Source: Ziziphus jujuba
Lineage: Eukaryota; Streptophyta; Magnoliopsida; Rosales; Rhamnaceae
NCBI RefSeq assembly: GCF_031755915.1
Contig: NC_083382.1
Span: 13,979,001-14,043,000, forward strand
Length of the DNA: 64,000 nt
Reading direction: 5' to 3'
Shown here: positions 12,641 to 24,432 of the stretch, piece after piece
Layout of the letters: each line of letters begins with the position of its first letter
Numbering within the stretch: the first letter of the stretch is position 1
Made by a program: the position numbers and the translations under genes
Notes under the pieces: model-generated
The model's database searches: none
Told to the model about the DNA's origin: nothing
Seen by the model: the letters and a program-made list of their open reading frames with translations, nothing else

Positions 12641-14512
12641 TTTTTAACACAATTTTAACTCGGTTGTAGGTCGTTTTAGCTCGATTCTTGCTCAGGAACA
12701 ACATTTTATGAATATTGCATTAACATTATATTCAGATGTATCTTGTAATACTCTATATATTTATTGGATATTTATTTATAATATTATATTGATTTTCTGT
12801 TTATCTTTTAAAGTATTGTAAATTTAAAATAATAAATTATAATAAGATGAGAGAAATTAAAAGATATTATTAGAAATGTATTTTATGTGCAGAGTAAGTT
12901 CTATCCTTATAAGAGATGTTGTTAGATTTTTCAATGGAAGGTTCGATAATATTTTTCTAGGATCAAAGTTTATTTAGAATTTCGATGAAAGATCTTAAAT
13001 GAATCCTGACAACAAAATTTCTATAATTTGAATTTCAATTCAGTTTTAGTGAAATGTATAATGAAAAATATAAAACAAATTTTAAAGGAGTCAAAATCTT
13101 TATACTTGCGAAATAAATATAAATTTCTACAACTTACAAAAATAAAGGAAATTGTTATATTTATACTTATCAAGTAAATAATCATGGTCTTATCGATAAA
13201 AATGAAATAAGACCATAGAGTAATTAATAATCAATTATAAAATAAAAGTCTAGAAATGATCTATCATGCTTCCTCATCCTCCCATGCGTTTACCCTACAG
13301 CATACAGCAACTCTTCTCATCCCCGATCAATTTTGTTCTTTTTTCTTTTTATTCTTTTTTTTAATAAGTATTACAGTTTTTCGGATGAATAATCAATCTC
13401 AATTACATTAACTAGAGAAAAAGCACACTCAAAAAGTTGATAAGAATTAAGCCAAAAAAAAAAAAGTTCAAAAATTTTGTGGGATTTGATCCCTTTACCA
13501 TTGATTCAATATCATTATCAATACGCAAGAAAGGTTGTTTTTCTTTAACACAATTCTAAACAAGCTGCCCCAACTTGCTCGTTTAATCAAATTAAATTGT
13601 ATATTTTATTTATGCAACCAGTACAGCTGTCTAGGCCAATCCCAGTGGTTGTCAAATATTCCAATTGGATCCTGATAATACTGCAGATATTATGGTTTAC
13701 ATTACTATAGTATATACTTGGCATCCAACTTGGAAAGCAAAAAGAGCCATATTGTATGTAGATAGGACAGCATATATATGTAATCAATTCAACAATTCAA
13801 CTACTACAATTTAAAATTCATCCCCAAAAAAAAAAAAAAATACAATTTAAAGAAAATACATCTTTTTAACCAACAACTCAATGACGTAGGTTTGGGATAA
13901 AATAGAAGATAAACAAAAGAACCTTGGTGGGGAAGATGTAGAAATTAACACAAAAGTGTACAAGATAAAACCAAATGTTTCACTAAATTAATGTTGAAAA
14001 TTATGTGGTAGATTACATCAAAAAGTAGGGACAAAGTAAGCCACATTGTTAATTAAAATTTCCATTTAAAAAATATATGTTAAGAGCGACTAAAATATAG
14101 TTTATGAGCAAAGTTATAATTGTCTTTTTTCTTTTAATTTATTCTTATCTAAAGTATCTTGTTGTTTAAGAAGCTAATTAACATGAATATTAAATTAAGC
14201 TTATCCTTAAGTAGCATAATCTATTTCAATTAACCGCCTTAAAGGGAATCTTGTAAAGCAAAGGAGACAAGATTTCCTTAGGTATAAGAGACAGAATGCA
14301 GATTAAAGGATTCAGAAATCTTAAAAGAAAATAGATGAAATAATAGTTGTAAGAAACCAACGACATGAAAGTTTATATATACAGGTGTATACAACCAACC
14401 ACCTATAGATCGACTTGATGATTTTACCATTTGTAATTTTTCTCCCCTTTTTTTTTTTTAAGCCATTGGAATGCTTTAATGATTAAGATTTAAAATCAAT
14501 TATATATTGATC

Positions 14513-14624
14513 AAATATAAAGTTGATGATATATTAAAATTGTATCTAAAAAAAATAAACTTGAATAGAAATATAAGATTGATGATATATTAAAATTCTA
14601 TTTAAAAAAAATAAACTTGAATAG
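14513..14624. repeat. 56 bp two-copy tandem duplication
   Basis: Units starting AAATATAA at 14513 and 14569 share GATGATATATTAAAATT and AAATAAACTTGAATAG, with a few substitutions. Confidence 0.9.
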
Positions 14625-14718
14625 ATTTATTTTTAAATCTTAGTATTTAAAGTAACCAAAGACTAACATAAAGTATAAGGTCTAATACTAAAACCATGTC
14701 AGTCTAATTGAAAGTGAT

Positions 14719-14762
<44 letters not shown>
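14719..14762. repeat. (TC)n(TA)n compound microsatellite
   Basis: About 19 bp of TC repeats run straight into about 25 bp of TA repeats. Confidence 0.95.
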
Positions 14763-14769
<7 letters not shown>

Positions 14770-15283
14770 GTGTATGTGTGCTAAACTAGAGCAAGAATTA
14801 TTTCACTAGTGTAATCTTAGCATACACATAGTTTGTTTCAATTGCAATTACATAGTACGAAACATTACATGGCCCTAGTTTATGTATCCCATGAGTTTCT
14901 TTTGGGGGATCCTCCAAAGTAGGGAAAAAGAAGACATGTCCTTTTGGACAAATTACACTTTAATGCCCTTTAAAATTGTACTTTTTTGTATAAGGCTGGA
15001 TCTGCAAATTTCTATTTATTTATTTATTTTTTTAAACAACCAATACCTCTAGTTTCAAATCGACTTTGGTCTAGATTTATTAAAAATAAACAGAAGACAT
15101 CAAAAAGGGACTGCATGCAACTCATATGACCCTCAAAATTGTTTTTTTTTTTTTTTTCTTTCCATTTTTTCTACTATTTTAAGATTATTAATTTAAAAAA
15201 AAAATCCTAAAACTCACATTCAATCCAATTGCAAGATCATTGGATTTCTAGGTTGAAATCCCGATGAACTGAATTTCCACTTA

Positions 15284-16832
15284 AATACCATAATGTTTAG
15301 GGTTTACTTGATTTGAGCCACGAAGTTTTCGTTTGAACGATTTAGGCCTTAAAATTTAAAATTGATGCAAATTAGTCCAATTTCTAACAAACTATCAAAG
15401 TTAATATGCTGATGTTATGTTGATGTCATAATTCATTTTTTAATTTTAAAAATTGAAAAATATATTTGTTATTTTTCGATTTTACATTCATGGTTTTTTT
15501 TAGTTGAAAATTTGCATCCATTCGTTTTTTATTTAAATTAAAATGTCCACAATCATTGTTAAATATTTTTGGACCTAAAATTAGACCAAAAAAAATTAAA
15601 ATAAAATTGAGATTTTTGATCTAATAAAAATAATTTTATTAGTCCAAAAATTAAAACAAAAAATTATACCCAAACCAAAAAAAAATTAGACCAAAATAAA
15701 AATTAAATGAAAAATAAAAAAATTTGGTAAAATGACATTTTTTATTTTTCCATTTTCCATTTATAGTTTTTTATTTAGAAAATTGTATCTATTCCTTTTT
15801 TATTCAAATTAAAATACCCATAAATATTTCTGGGCTTAAAATTAGATCAAACAATCAAACTAAAATAAAATTGAAAATTTTGATCTAAACAAAAAAAAAA
15901 AAAAGAACTAAATATGATATAAAAATTAGGCCAAAAGTTAAAAAATAAAAATAAGTTAAAAGAAATTGGAAAAAAAAAATCAACCATTTTATAAACCAAA
16001 ATGGAGTGAAAAATGGAAAAATAGAAAAATTAATTAGGATAGACCAAAATGGAAAAATGGCTTCCATGTTATCTTTTTTTTTTTTTTTAATCTAATTTAT
16101 GGTCTAACTTTTATTTATTTTTGTCATTTTTGGATGGTTTTTTTTTTTGGTCAAATGGAAAAATAGATCATAATTCACTTCCATATTGATATTTTAGTCT
16201 ATAATTCATTCGGTCAAATGGAAAAATTAGACTATTCTGGTTTTTTTTTTTTTTGGGGTATATAAAATGGGAAAACGACAAATGTATTTTTTTTCAAAAT
16301 TTGTTTTAAAATAATTTTTTTTTTATTTTTGAAAAATGAATCATGGTGTTATCATTATTTAATTTATTAGACCAAAAAAATATATATATAAATTAGACCA
16401 AAAAAACTTTTATTCTTCTTTTTAAAATTTTGGTTTAATTTTTATTTTGGAATTTTGGTCCCTTTTTTTTTTTTTTTTTTTTTGGTTTGGGCATAAAAAG
16501 TTATTATTAATTTTTGTTCATCTCTAATTTTAGGTCCAAAAATATTTAATTATAATTGTGGATGTTTTAATTTAAATAAAAAAAGGAATGGATATTATTT
16601 TCTAGATAAAAAAACCATAAATAAAAAATAACAAATAACAAATAATTTTTTTTTAATTTTTGAAAAATAAATTATAATATCAGCATGATACCAGTATGTT
16701 AACTTTGATAGCTATGTTAGAAATTGAATCTATGTATATCAAATTTTAAACTTCAGAGCTAAAATTGCTCAAACCGAAACTTTATAACCTAGACCACGTA
16801 AACCCTAAACTTCAAGATATTAAAATGCAATT
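15284..16832. mobile_element. 1.55 kb giant inverted repeat (long-TIR element)
   Basis: The left arm (about 15284-15600) matches the reverse complement of the right arm (about 16530-16832). Anchors: GTTTAGGGTTTAC at about 15295 against GTAAACCCTAAAC at about 16797; AATTTCTAACA at 15390 against TGTTAGAAATTGA at 16717; ACCTAAAATTAGACC at 15573 against TTTAGGTCC at 16529. The inner sequence is also partly self-complementary (TTAGACCAAAA words on both sides), so nearly the whole segment can fold back. There is no transposase frame. It looks like a non-autonomous long-TIR or foldback element. Ends are approximate and no target duplication was identified. Confidence 0.7.
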
Positions 16833-19425
16833 GTTCCTAGGAACAAAACAAAACAAACTTGGTATAATTACCAATTAGCATAAGTAGAAGAAAGGGTGCT
16901 TCTCTTTACAGAAACTATTTTTCTTGTTACACTGAATTTTTGTGCAAAATTCCTAAAAACCCTTCATTTTTTTTTTTTTGGTATTTTTAAGTATTTTAAT
17001 TGTGCTTTCTTTCAATCAAACTCAGACCCACCGTACCCTCGGTTTCCCTTGGGTCAGGCTTATTAGCATTTCGGCATCCTTTTTCTCTACTTCCATTGCA
17101 ACTCCACCATACGCACAACCAATGCAAAGCATCTTTTACTGGACACACCTTCATAGTCAAAATAGCAAAATACTTTTCAAAGTGAACATTGTCATAATTT
17201 CAGCCTCTCCAATTCCTTTGCTCTACTGCTAAATTTGAGAACCCAAACTGATAATCAATATCTAAAACCAAAATCAATATTAAAAGTTAAATCAACATCT
17301 AAATCCAACAGACATCAAATGAAATAAAATAACCATTGGTAAATACTAGAGATGAATTTAAGCTGTAAGAAGGCCCACCGTTCTGAGTTTAAAGATGAAC
17401 GATGGAGAACAATTCCTTTTACCCATTCGATACCGTAATAGGCACAAGGAGACAAAAACACATTTATCGAAATAATTAAAAAATAAAAATACCTTTTTAT
17501 TTTTTTTATTTTATACAAAACTACACTAGAAGAAAACCAAAATTAAAAAAATATAAAGGCTAACAAAGGAGCACTTAGGTTAAAACAAATGAGATCATCT
17601 ACATGTTGGTGATGCAAAGTGACTTCAAAGTTGAAAAAAGTCCATGGATATGATTAAACTATACAGTTAAAATACTGCAGTAAAGTTTACCTTCAACATA
17701 TAAAATTATTATTATAAATATGGATGTATGCGAAAGAGATTGCAAAAACAAATAAATAATGCAACTTGACAGCGTTACTGACTATTCATGAAAAAACAAA
17801 AAAAAAAAAAAAAAAATCCTCTATTTGAGTATGGTTCAAAGATGGTAGGCTTTTTTTTTAACCAAGTTTAATTAGCTGTAATCATCAAAGACTCTGTCAT
17901 TTTCGTGCTCTGCATGCTTTTACATTCGGAGTCTCCAATCAAAATCCCATAATTAACAAGTGGACTGGTAGGATTGGATTGAGACCCGGTATATTTAGCA
18001 TCCACTACAAAGCCAGCAAGTGTTACCCAAGCTATGCAAAAAAAATCTAATCTATTCTCAAATTTGCCAAATTTATCGTAATATTCAGGTCACTATTATT
18101 TTTGAGGGAACAAAACTGAATATTGCACTTTAGTTTAAGTTTTTATTGGAAAAACTTTTTATATAATTGTAATAGTTATAAGAATGATGTGGTATAACAA
18201 ACAATTTATTATTCTATATCTAATATTATTTTTTTTTAATAGTCCATATATGTAATATTTGCATAATTATTAATTATCCAGTTTATGTTTTATATTGCAC
18301 ACGGCATAATTGTTAACATAAAATACTTTCTTTTTTGTCTACAGTGATAAGTTAACATTGGATCATATAAAGTTTTCAATTTCTAGACGGTTATCAACGA
18401 TTTGAGCCTACCTGATGCAACATAATCTTGGTATGTTAAAAATCTCGAGTGATTCTTCCGTGTCCATTATGATCACTTGTACATCAATAGAATACTTTTT
18501 AATCTGAAGTTATCGTTCTATATTTCTTTTCCCTTATCAACATTATCCTGATATTGAGGCTATGTTTGACAGAAGGAAAAATGGAGGGATTGGAAAGTCA
18601 TTTGATTGTTCGGTAAGAATGAAATCGGAATGGATAAAAAATCCATCAAAAACAATCCCTCCACAAAAAATAAAAATAAATAAACAAAAAAAAAAAAGAA
18701 AGAGAAAAATAAAAACAAACTTGCACAATTTGAATATTAATTACAAAACTTCGAGTTAATTCCAATCCCTCAAAATTTAATTTATCTCCTAATGTGTATA
18801 TTATTGGGTATACGATGCACGTGTTCCATTAGTTTTGAAGGTATCTTGAGGGACAACCATCCAAAAACTAATCATCATTTTGCAAACATAATCCCCAAAG
18901 AACCAATTTTACATAGCTATCTTTTTCATGATCATTTCTAAGAATTGGATTGTTGAAATCTCCAAAATTCCTTTACATAAACTCACTAAATTTCTCCACC
19001 CAAAAAACAGAGGATGTAGTAACTATTCTTGAATGGCTGCGACCCTTCTGGGCACTAAAATCACTCCTAAGGTACTTTTATATAATTTATGATTATCTTA
19101 TACTTTAAGAATGTGTATTCATTTATAATAAGTGGTTCAAAATTGATATCTCAATTTTTACCCATATTTATACAAACATAGAAGATATAAATCAATTTCA
19201 ACTAGAATCCTAAGAGTTTTTTGAGAGAGGAAAAAAAATTGTACCCCAAATTCACTTTATCGACACACGGGTCAACAAAAAAATGCAAAATAAAAATTTC
19301 AGTCTTTTTTTCTTGTAAATTATTATTTACTTGTATTTCAATTAAAACTAGAAACAGAACAGCTCTAGAATTGTCACTTTGAAGAATACAAAGAAGGTAG
19401 CCTATTTTCTTAGCAAAGCCACTCA
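16833..19425. other. intergenic, no recognised gene
   Basis: 17000-17235 is noticeably less AT-rich than its surroundings, but neither strand gives a frame I recognise. At 19034-19072 a short plus-strand frame MAATLLGTKITPK ends at a good donor (AAG|GTACTT); no following exon was found, so it is not called a gene. The rest is AT-rich. Confidence 0.5.
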
Positions 19426-19426
19426 T

Positions 19427-19960
19427 ATTAAATTAAATTCATCATGTTTAGGCTCGTTGATTGGAGTTTTGTTGCAATCACAACACATCGAGGGGTCAGT
19501 TTGGTGATCAGGTCTCCAAACCTCGTCAAAAAAATAACTGTTGCTTTATGAAATAGAATTTGTGGCCAGCTAACCAAATGGGATGCATGATTGTATGTAT
19601 TTGCTTTTATCACACACTAGTTAAAGCATAATACATAGTGACGAAAAGCAAGCATGTTTCTATCATTATTTAACCTCAATCACAAACAATTTCAGCATGT
19701 ATGACTAACCTAGTTTCAAATGGAGATGTGCACCTCCATGATCTCCATAAACCCACGATATTGTCAGGTCCACATATTCTCCGATAAATGTAAATACTGG
19801 ATTGAGAGACCATTTCCTCAAATGCAATCTCAAGTGCATAACTTATTAGTCCTTGTACCTGATTTAGTGATAGAAATGCTGTTAGTGATGGAATATGCAA
19901 GATGGTGCTTGGAAATCTCACCATTCTTGTCTATTGCGGAGAAAGATGTACGGAGTGAAT
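19427..19960. repeat. segment paralogous to 47715-48060
   Basis: Shared anchors in the same order and orientation include a GTTTAGGCT block (19445 and 47738), ATTGAGAGACCATT (19801 and 47913), AGCATAACTTA or GTGCATAACTTA (about 19834 and 47945) and GTGATGGAATATG (19884 and 47995). On the minus strand an 82-codon frame (19924-19676) spans it. I do not recognise the product and the paralogue does not keep the frame, so coding is doubtful. Confidence 0.65.
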
Positions 19961-20249
19961 CTTTATAGGCAACAGAAGGTGTACCCCATTTCGCTCTTCA
20001 TGATGCCACAAACATTGATCAATTTGGAAAAGAATTCCAGATACTTTTGCACCAGAGACTCCAAGGCATCCAAATTTGTTGTTGCCCCTGGTCAGTCCCC
20101 TAATTTGACAAGGAATCTAAAGAGAGGAATGTATTTTTTCAGTGTTCTGTATTTCTATTTTCGACAATATAGGGTGCAGGGATATATATATATATATATA
20201 TATATTCTTTGATCCCATTTAAGTTAAACCACTATATATATACATATAT

Positions 20250-20412
20250 ACGGAAATTCTATGGTGAAGACGGTCCGCATGAGAACTGTTATATTAGTGA
20301 CGGTTTTTCATAGTATTAACAACGGTTTTTCAGAAAATCGTCACCAATACTATGAAAAATTGTCACCAATACTGTGGTCCGTATGAGGACCATCCGCACC
20401 ATAAATGGACTG
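20250..20412. mobile_element. MITE, (TA)n-associated family, copy A
   Basis: A 163 bp element, ACGGAAATTCTATGGTG...CACCATAAATGGACTGT, bounded on both sides by TA repeats (20235-20249 and 20413-20437). The two halves form an imperfect hairpin (GACGGTCCGCATGAG against CTCATACGGACC-like, and ACGGTTTTTCATAGTATT against AATACTATGAAAAATTG). A second copy lies at 48970-49133 in the opposite orientation, and a relative lies at 21541-21730. Confidence 0.85.
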
Positions 20413-20437
20413 TATATATATATATATATATATATAT

Positions 20438-21540
20438 TTATAAAAGGTGAAATGTAGATCGAAATACCAGGCCAGTCTGTCACCAAATATTAATATTCCT
20501 CATAATTCATGCCTCAAATTAGTCTCCTTAATTTGTTGGTATGTTCTTGTTTGTAAATTTAACACGCATGACTAACAACTTCTAACTAAATTGAACCCTT
20601 TGAAAGACACTGCTAAGTGTACGATTAATTTACATACAGAAAATGAGCTTTCGAAGGAAATTTATATATGGAGGTTGGTAAAATGTGATTAATTTGCAAT
20701 GTCATATAAATCTTTCCAAATTTAAATAATCAAGGATAAAAATTGATCAATTGGTTAATCCCAGGTTTTTATTCTCAATGTTTGCCACAGCATCCCTTCC
20801 ATCATTCTAGAAGACGGTGCTTATTTTTCACAAATAATACAGATTCTTATATCATATTTCAGGATTATTTATTCCAATTAATTAAGATATAAAATTTAAA
20901 GCACAAGAACTATGAATATATTTAAGTGTTGAAAACAAGTTCTCAAAGAATAAAAACTGTAAAGAAAAGTTTTTTTTTTCTTTTAAAAAAAAAAACTTAA
21001 TTGGAAAGGAAAGTTGTGCCAGAAGATTTTATTATTATTATTATTATTATAATCGAGATGCGACGTTTTTAAGAATTTGTCCTTTACATCCTCGCAGATT
21101 CAATTAATATTTTGTATGTAACATTTTATCAAATTATTCTTAAAGAGTAAGAAATATTAACATCAATTTGTAAAATAAAAATAAAAAATAAAATAATAAT
21201 AATAATAATAATACTAATTAAAAAAAAAGAGGGAAGAAAAACCACCACGAGGCTGCCCCGTCAGCCACAGCATAATAGAATCCGAAACGGGTGGGGCTTC
21301 GTCCAAAATAATAATAATAATAATAATAATAAATGAATAAAAAAGAAAAAACAGTTTGTTTCGGCAATTGAATTGGGCGGTGAAATCGGGGTTTTGGTCT
21401 CCAGCCCAACTTGGATTCGCTATTTGGTCCATGTGTTAAAGGTGTTAGGCCTACAAATTTTTTGGCCTGCCTTAATTATTACCGTTTTCTAAAAAAATTT
21501 GTTCGTTTTGCACAAATTGAATATATATATATATATATAA
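20438..21540. other. intergenic, no gene seen
   Basis: Contains trinucleotide TTA/AAT repeats (21030-21050, 21193-21212, 21308-21331) and a moderately GC-rich patch at 21235-21305. No gene recognised. Confidence 0.6.
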
Positions 21541-21731
21541 TAGTTTTACAGTGTGGACCGTATGAAGATTATATCAAAATTGATACTTTTTGATGTTTTG
21601 AAAAAAAAAAAAATATCGAATTTGGTGTATACGTTGTGTACACGTACACAGCAAAGCCGATATTTTTTTTTAAAAAACATCGGCTTTGATATAGTCCGTA
21701 TGCGGACCATTCGTACTATAGAATTTTCCTA
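21541..21731. mobile_element. MITE, (TA)n-associated family, diverged copy C
   Basis: It begins after a (TA)n tract (21520-21540) and ends before TATATAT. The left arm GGACCGTATGAAGATTATAT pairs with the right-end sequence ATATAGTCCGTATGCGGACC. The right-end words TCCGTATGCGGACCATTCG and ACTATAGAATTTTCC match the termini of copies A and B. The internal sequence differs and includes its own hairpin (GTGTACACGTACAC). Confidence 0.65.
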
Positions 21732-21762
21732 TATATTGCTGAGAAAAAGGTGTATGATGCAT

Positions 21763-21912
21763 TGCCTAATTAGATGTCAAACGCCTTAAATTCATTAGGC
21801 CATGGGAGCTTTAATCTGGATTATTATTATTGGACGAAAGAATTATATTTATATTACTAAAAAGAAATCAAAATTACAGCATGATTAGAAGTGAAGTGCC
21901 TTAAATTCAGCG
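21763..21912 (-). repeat. tRNA-Arg(UCU)-like remnants, two partial copies
   Basis: About 21763-21810 (TGCCTAATTAGATGTCAAACG then CATTAGGCCA) and about 21872-21908 (CATGATTAGAAGTGAAGTGCC) match, on the minus strand, the anticodon arm and D arm of the tRNA-Arg-like units arrayed at 43786-45053. The AT-rich spacer between them (TATATTTATATTACTAAAAAG) also matches the spacer of that array. Confidence 0.6.
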
Positions 21913-21927
21913 TGAGGAAAAGGTATA

Positions 21928-22410
21928 ATGAAAAGTTTGGGAAAGTGTGCATCATTGGCAAGCAACATGATCATTCATTCCCAAAACAAAGCACATGGAG
22001 AGCCACACCAACCATTTGAAGTAGTCTGCTCATATATTTGCCGGCCAATTAATCCATCATCAAATAGTAACAAAAGGTACTTTATTACATTTATTGATAG
22101 TAACAAAAGGTACTTTATTACATTTATTGATGACTATAGCCAAAAAGCATGAATTTACTTTTTGGTGGAGAAATTTAAAGCTATTATTGCTTTTAATAGA
22201 TTTAAAACTCTTGTTGAAAACAAAAGTGGCAAGTCCATAAAGGATTTTGGTTCTAATCGTGATGATGAGTTTACCTCACATGAATTTACTAATTTATGTT
22301 AAATGGGTGGCACTTGTAAACAGTTTATTGTAGCTTACACACCACAGTAGAATAGTGTGGTAGTGAGGAAAAATCACACAATTATGAATATGGTACAAAG
22401 TATGACGATA
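21928..22410 (+). pseudogene. copia integrase fragment
   Basis: Plus-strand frame reading PHQPFEVVCSYICRPINP then RYFITFIDDYS, continuing through FLVEKFKAI, GSNRDDEFTS and FIVAYTPQ: the integrase core of a Ty1/copia polyprotein. In-frame stops interrupt it (for example after TNLC and TPQ). The peptide SNKRYFITFID is doubled by a 33 bp tandem duplication. Similarity ends abruptly near 22410, where CACTA-type sequence begins, so it is the outermost host of the transposon nest. Confidence 0.85.
22066..22131. repeat. 33 bp perfect tandem duplication
   Basis: Units 22066-22098 and 22099-22131 start AGTAACAAAAGGTAC and are identical. The length is a multiple of three, so the copia frame continues across it. 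Confidence 0.97.
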
Positions 22411-22429
22411 GCTACAATATATCTTAGGT

Positions 22430-23600
22430 TTTATAGCATGTCCAAAATTCTATAAAAGATTGCATTTTTAAAATGTTATCATAGCCCACGCTGTATAACT
22501 TTTTATAATACTTTTAAAATGTCATACTAAATACTATAAATAATCATTTAATAGCATTTATCTTATTCTATTATGTGTTTTAAAATAACTATAAATGCTA
22601 TATTATAGCATTTCATATGTTACATTAAATTCATATTATAGCATTTGGAAATAGTATTTTAAGTACATTTCATAGCATTTTAAAATGCTATACTAAGTAT
22701 GTGTCATAGCATTTTTAAATGCTATGATCAATACATTAATAGCAATCGTAAATGCAATATTCAGTACATTTGCAGTATTTAAAAATGTAATGTCAAATAA
22801 ATTTCATAGCGTTTACAAATGCTATGACTAATACATTGATAGCATTTAAAACTACTCTATCAAATAGATTTCATAGCATTTGAAAATACTATGTTAAATT
22901 GACTTTGTAGCATTTTTAAATGTTCTAATTAATATATTGATAGCAATTATAAATGCAATGTTAAATGCATTTTATAGCATTTGAAAATACTATGCCAAGT
23001 AGACTTTATAGCATTTCTAAATGTTATTATCAATACACTGATAGCAATTATAAATGCAATATTAAATACTTGATATATTATTTGAAAATGTTATGTCAAA
23101 TGGATTTTATAGTATATATAAATGCTAAGATCAATACATTGATAACATTTAAAAATGTTATGCTAAATAGATTTCGTAATATTTAAAAAATTGAATATAA
23201 TGACATTTCAAAATGTCACAAAATATCTTTAATGAGATTTAATAAACTAGTGTCAATCATAAAAAGTGTCATAAATAATATGTAACTAAAAATTAAAATG
23301 ACACTTTCAAATGTCACTAAAAAAACTATTAATAACATTTTAAAATATCATTAAAACAAATAAAATTTCACTAAATGAAATTAGTTATCTATTATAATGA
23401 CATTTGAAAATGATATAGTAAATAAATAATTAAATTTATAAATGTCACTGGATGTTATTAATTTATTATTGTATAATAAATTAAAAATGACATAAAATAT
23501 TATTTGTAATATTAAAAAGTTTTATTGATACTATTCATTAGTATTAACACAGATATTTTAAAATGCTAAAAAAATACTATTAGTGACATTAAAAACAATT
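22430..23600. repeat. subterminal array of short palindromes
   Basis: From about 22430 to 23170 the motif TAGCATTT-N-AAATGCTA and its variants recur about every 30-50 bp (for example 22672-22693, 22707-22729, 22808-22831, 22873-22894). From about 23195 to 23600 the motif changes to TGACATTT-N-AAATGTCA (for example 23200-23218, 23300-23318, 23398-23412). Such repeats are the usual transposase-binding regions at CACTA ends. Confidence 0.8.
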
Positions 23601-23779
23601 TGATGTTAAATTTTATAAAACATTGCATCAGTGCGGGATCATGTTGATGAACATCATCAAATAGAATAATCCATATCTTCAGTAGTCTGCATAAAAATAC
23701 ATATAACAAATATTTTTCAATTAAGTTATTAAAGCTCAATAATATAATAGAAATAAATTGATTAAAATATAACATACCA

Positions 23780-24010
23780 CAAATGGCCAAGGCCACGCAA
23801 TAGATGCTCCAATGACTTGTCCAATTGTTTTAAATTGATCATATTTTCTAATCAAGTGTACATTTGACTTTAAAGTAACTTGAACTATTACTCCCACCAA
23901 ATTATATCCTAATTGTTCGCCACCTATTTTAGTTAATGAATCTTTATTAGCAAGCCCCCCCCAATGGCAACAATTTAAGTTTCATTAAACAGATTTTTCA
24001 ACAATACTTT
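23780..24010 (-). pseudogene. CACTA transposon protein, C-terminal exon remnant
   Basis: The minus strand gives LANKDSLTKIGGEQLGYNLV, VHLIRKYDQFKTIGQVIGAS and IAWPWPFV. These match the C-terminal region of plant PTTA/En/Spm proteins, where a conserved G-x-x-IAWP block ends the domain. The rest of the gene lies beyond the inserted Mutator-like element, at 34560-35830. Confidence 0.75.
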
Positions 24011-24240
24011 GTCACCAATCTACAACCAAAATCATATAATTTCAGAAAAAAATTGAAAACTTATTGATTAAATTTAAATAATATTAATTATTACCTTAGC
24101 ATAAACATGATTTAATAATGATAGTTGCGACATATGAAGTATACTAGTATTAGAAGTCTATATGAAAATTAAATAATTTAGTATAAAAACATTTACTTTT
24201 TTGAATCAAACATAACAAAATATTGCATAAATAAAACAAA

Positions 24241-24432
24241 GGAATATTAGTAGCTTTGCGCCCTGAACTTTATCGAAGTTGACACATTGCATTCTCAATT
24301 TTTTTTTTCAATATTATGCACCCCCAAACTTTCTTTTCACTTGCACTATTAGTTTTCTGTTAAAAATGCTTAATGGAATGATCACATGTTGCACACGTGC
24401 TTATCAAGTGAGGGTAGATCAGGTAATTTTAC
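24241..24432 (+). repeat. MULE left terminal inverted repeat
   Basis: Aligns through about 190 bp with the reverse complement of 34214-34406. Good blocks are AACTTTATCGA, TTAAAAATGCTTAA and AGATCAGGTAATTTTA. Confidence 0.92.

Larger units (their letters stand above)
12641..15280. other. intergenic, AT-rich, no gene seen
   Basis: Contains a 56 bp tandem duplication, one compound microsatellite and homopolymers. No gene, tRNA or element terminus could be recognised. Confidence 0.65.

Noticed and set aside
17000..17232. Less AT-rich block with two overlapping plus-strand frames
   Set aside because: No recognisable protein on either strand and no splice pattern; listed only as intergenic.
19034..19072. 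Short plus-strand frame MAATLLGTKITPK ending at a good splice donor
   Set aside because: It looks like a first exon, but no second exon, stop-free continuation or promoter could be found.
19676..19924. 82-codon minus-strand frame
   Set aside because: The paralogous segment at 47715-48060 does not keep the frame and no domain is recognisable.
22420..23600. CRISPR-like appearance of regularly spaced palindromes
   Set aside because: Repeats are degenerate, spacers are not unique and the context is a plant CACTA element.
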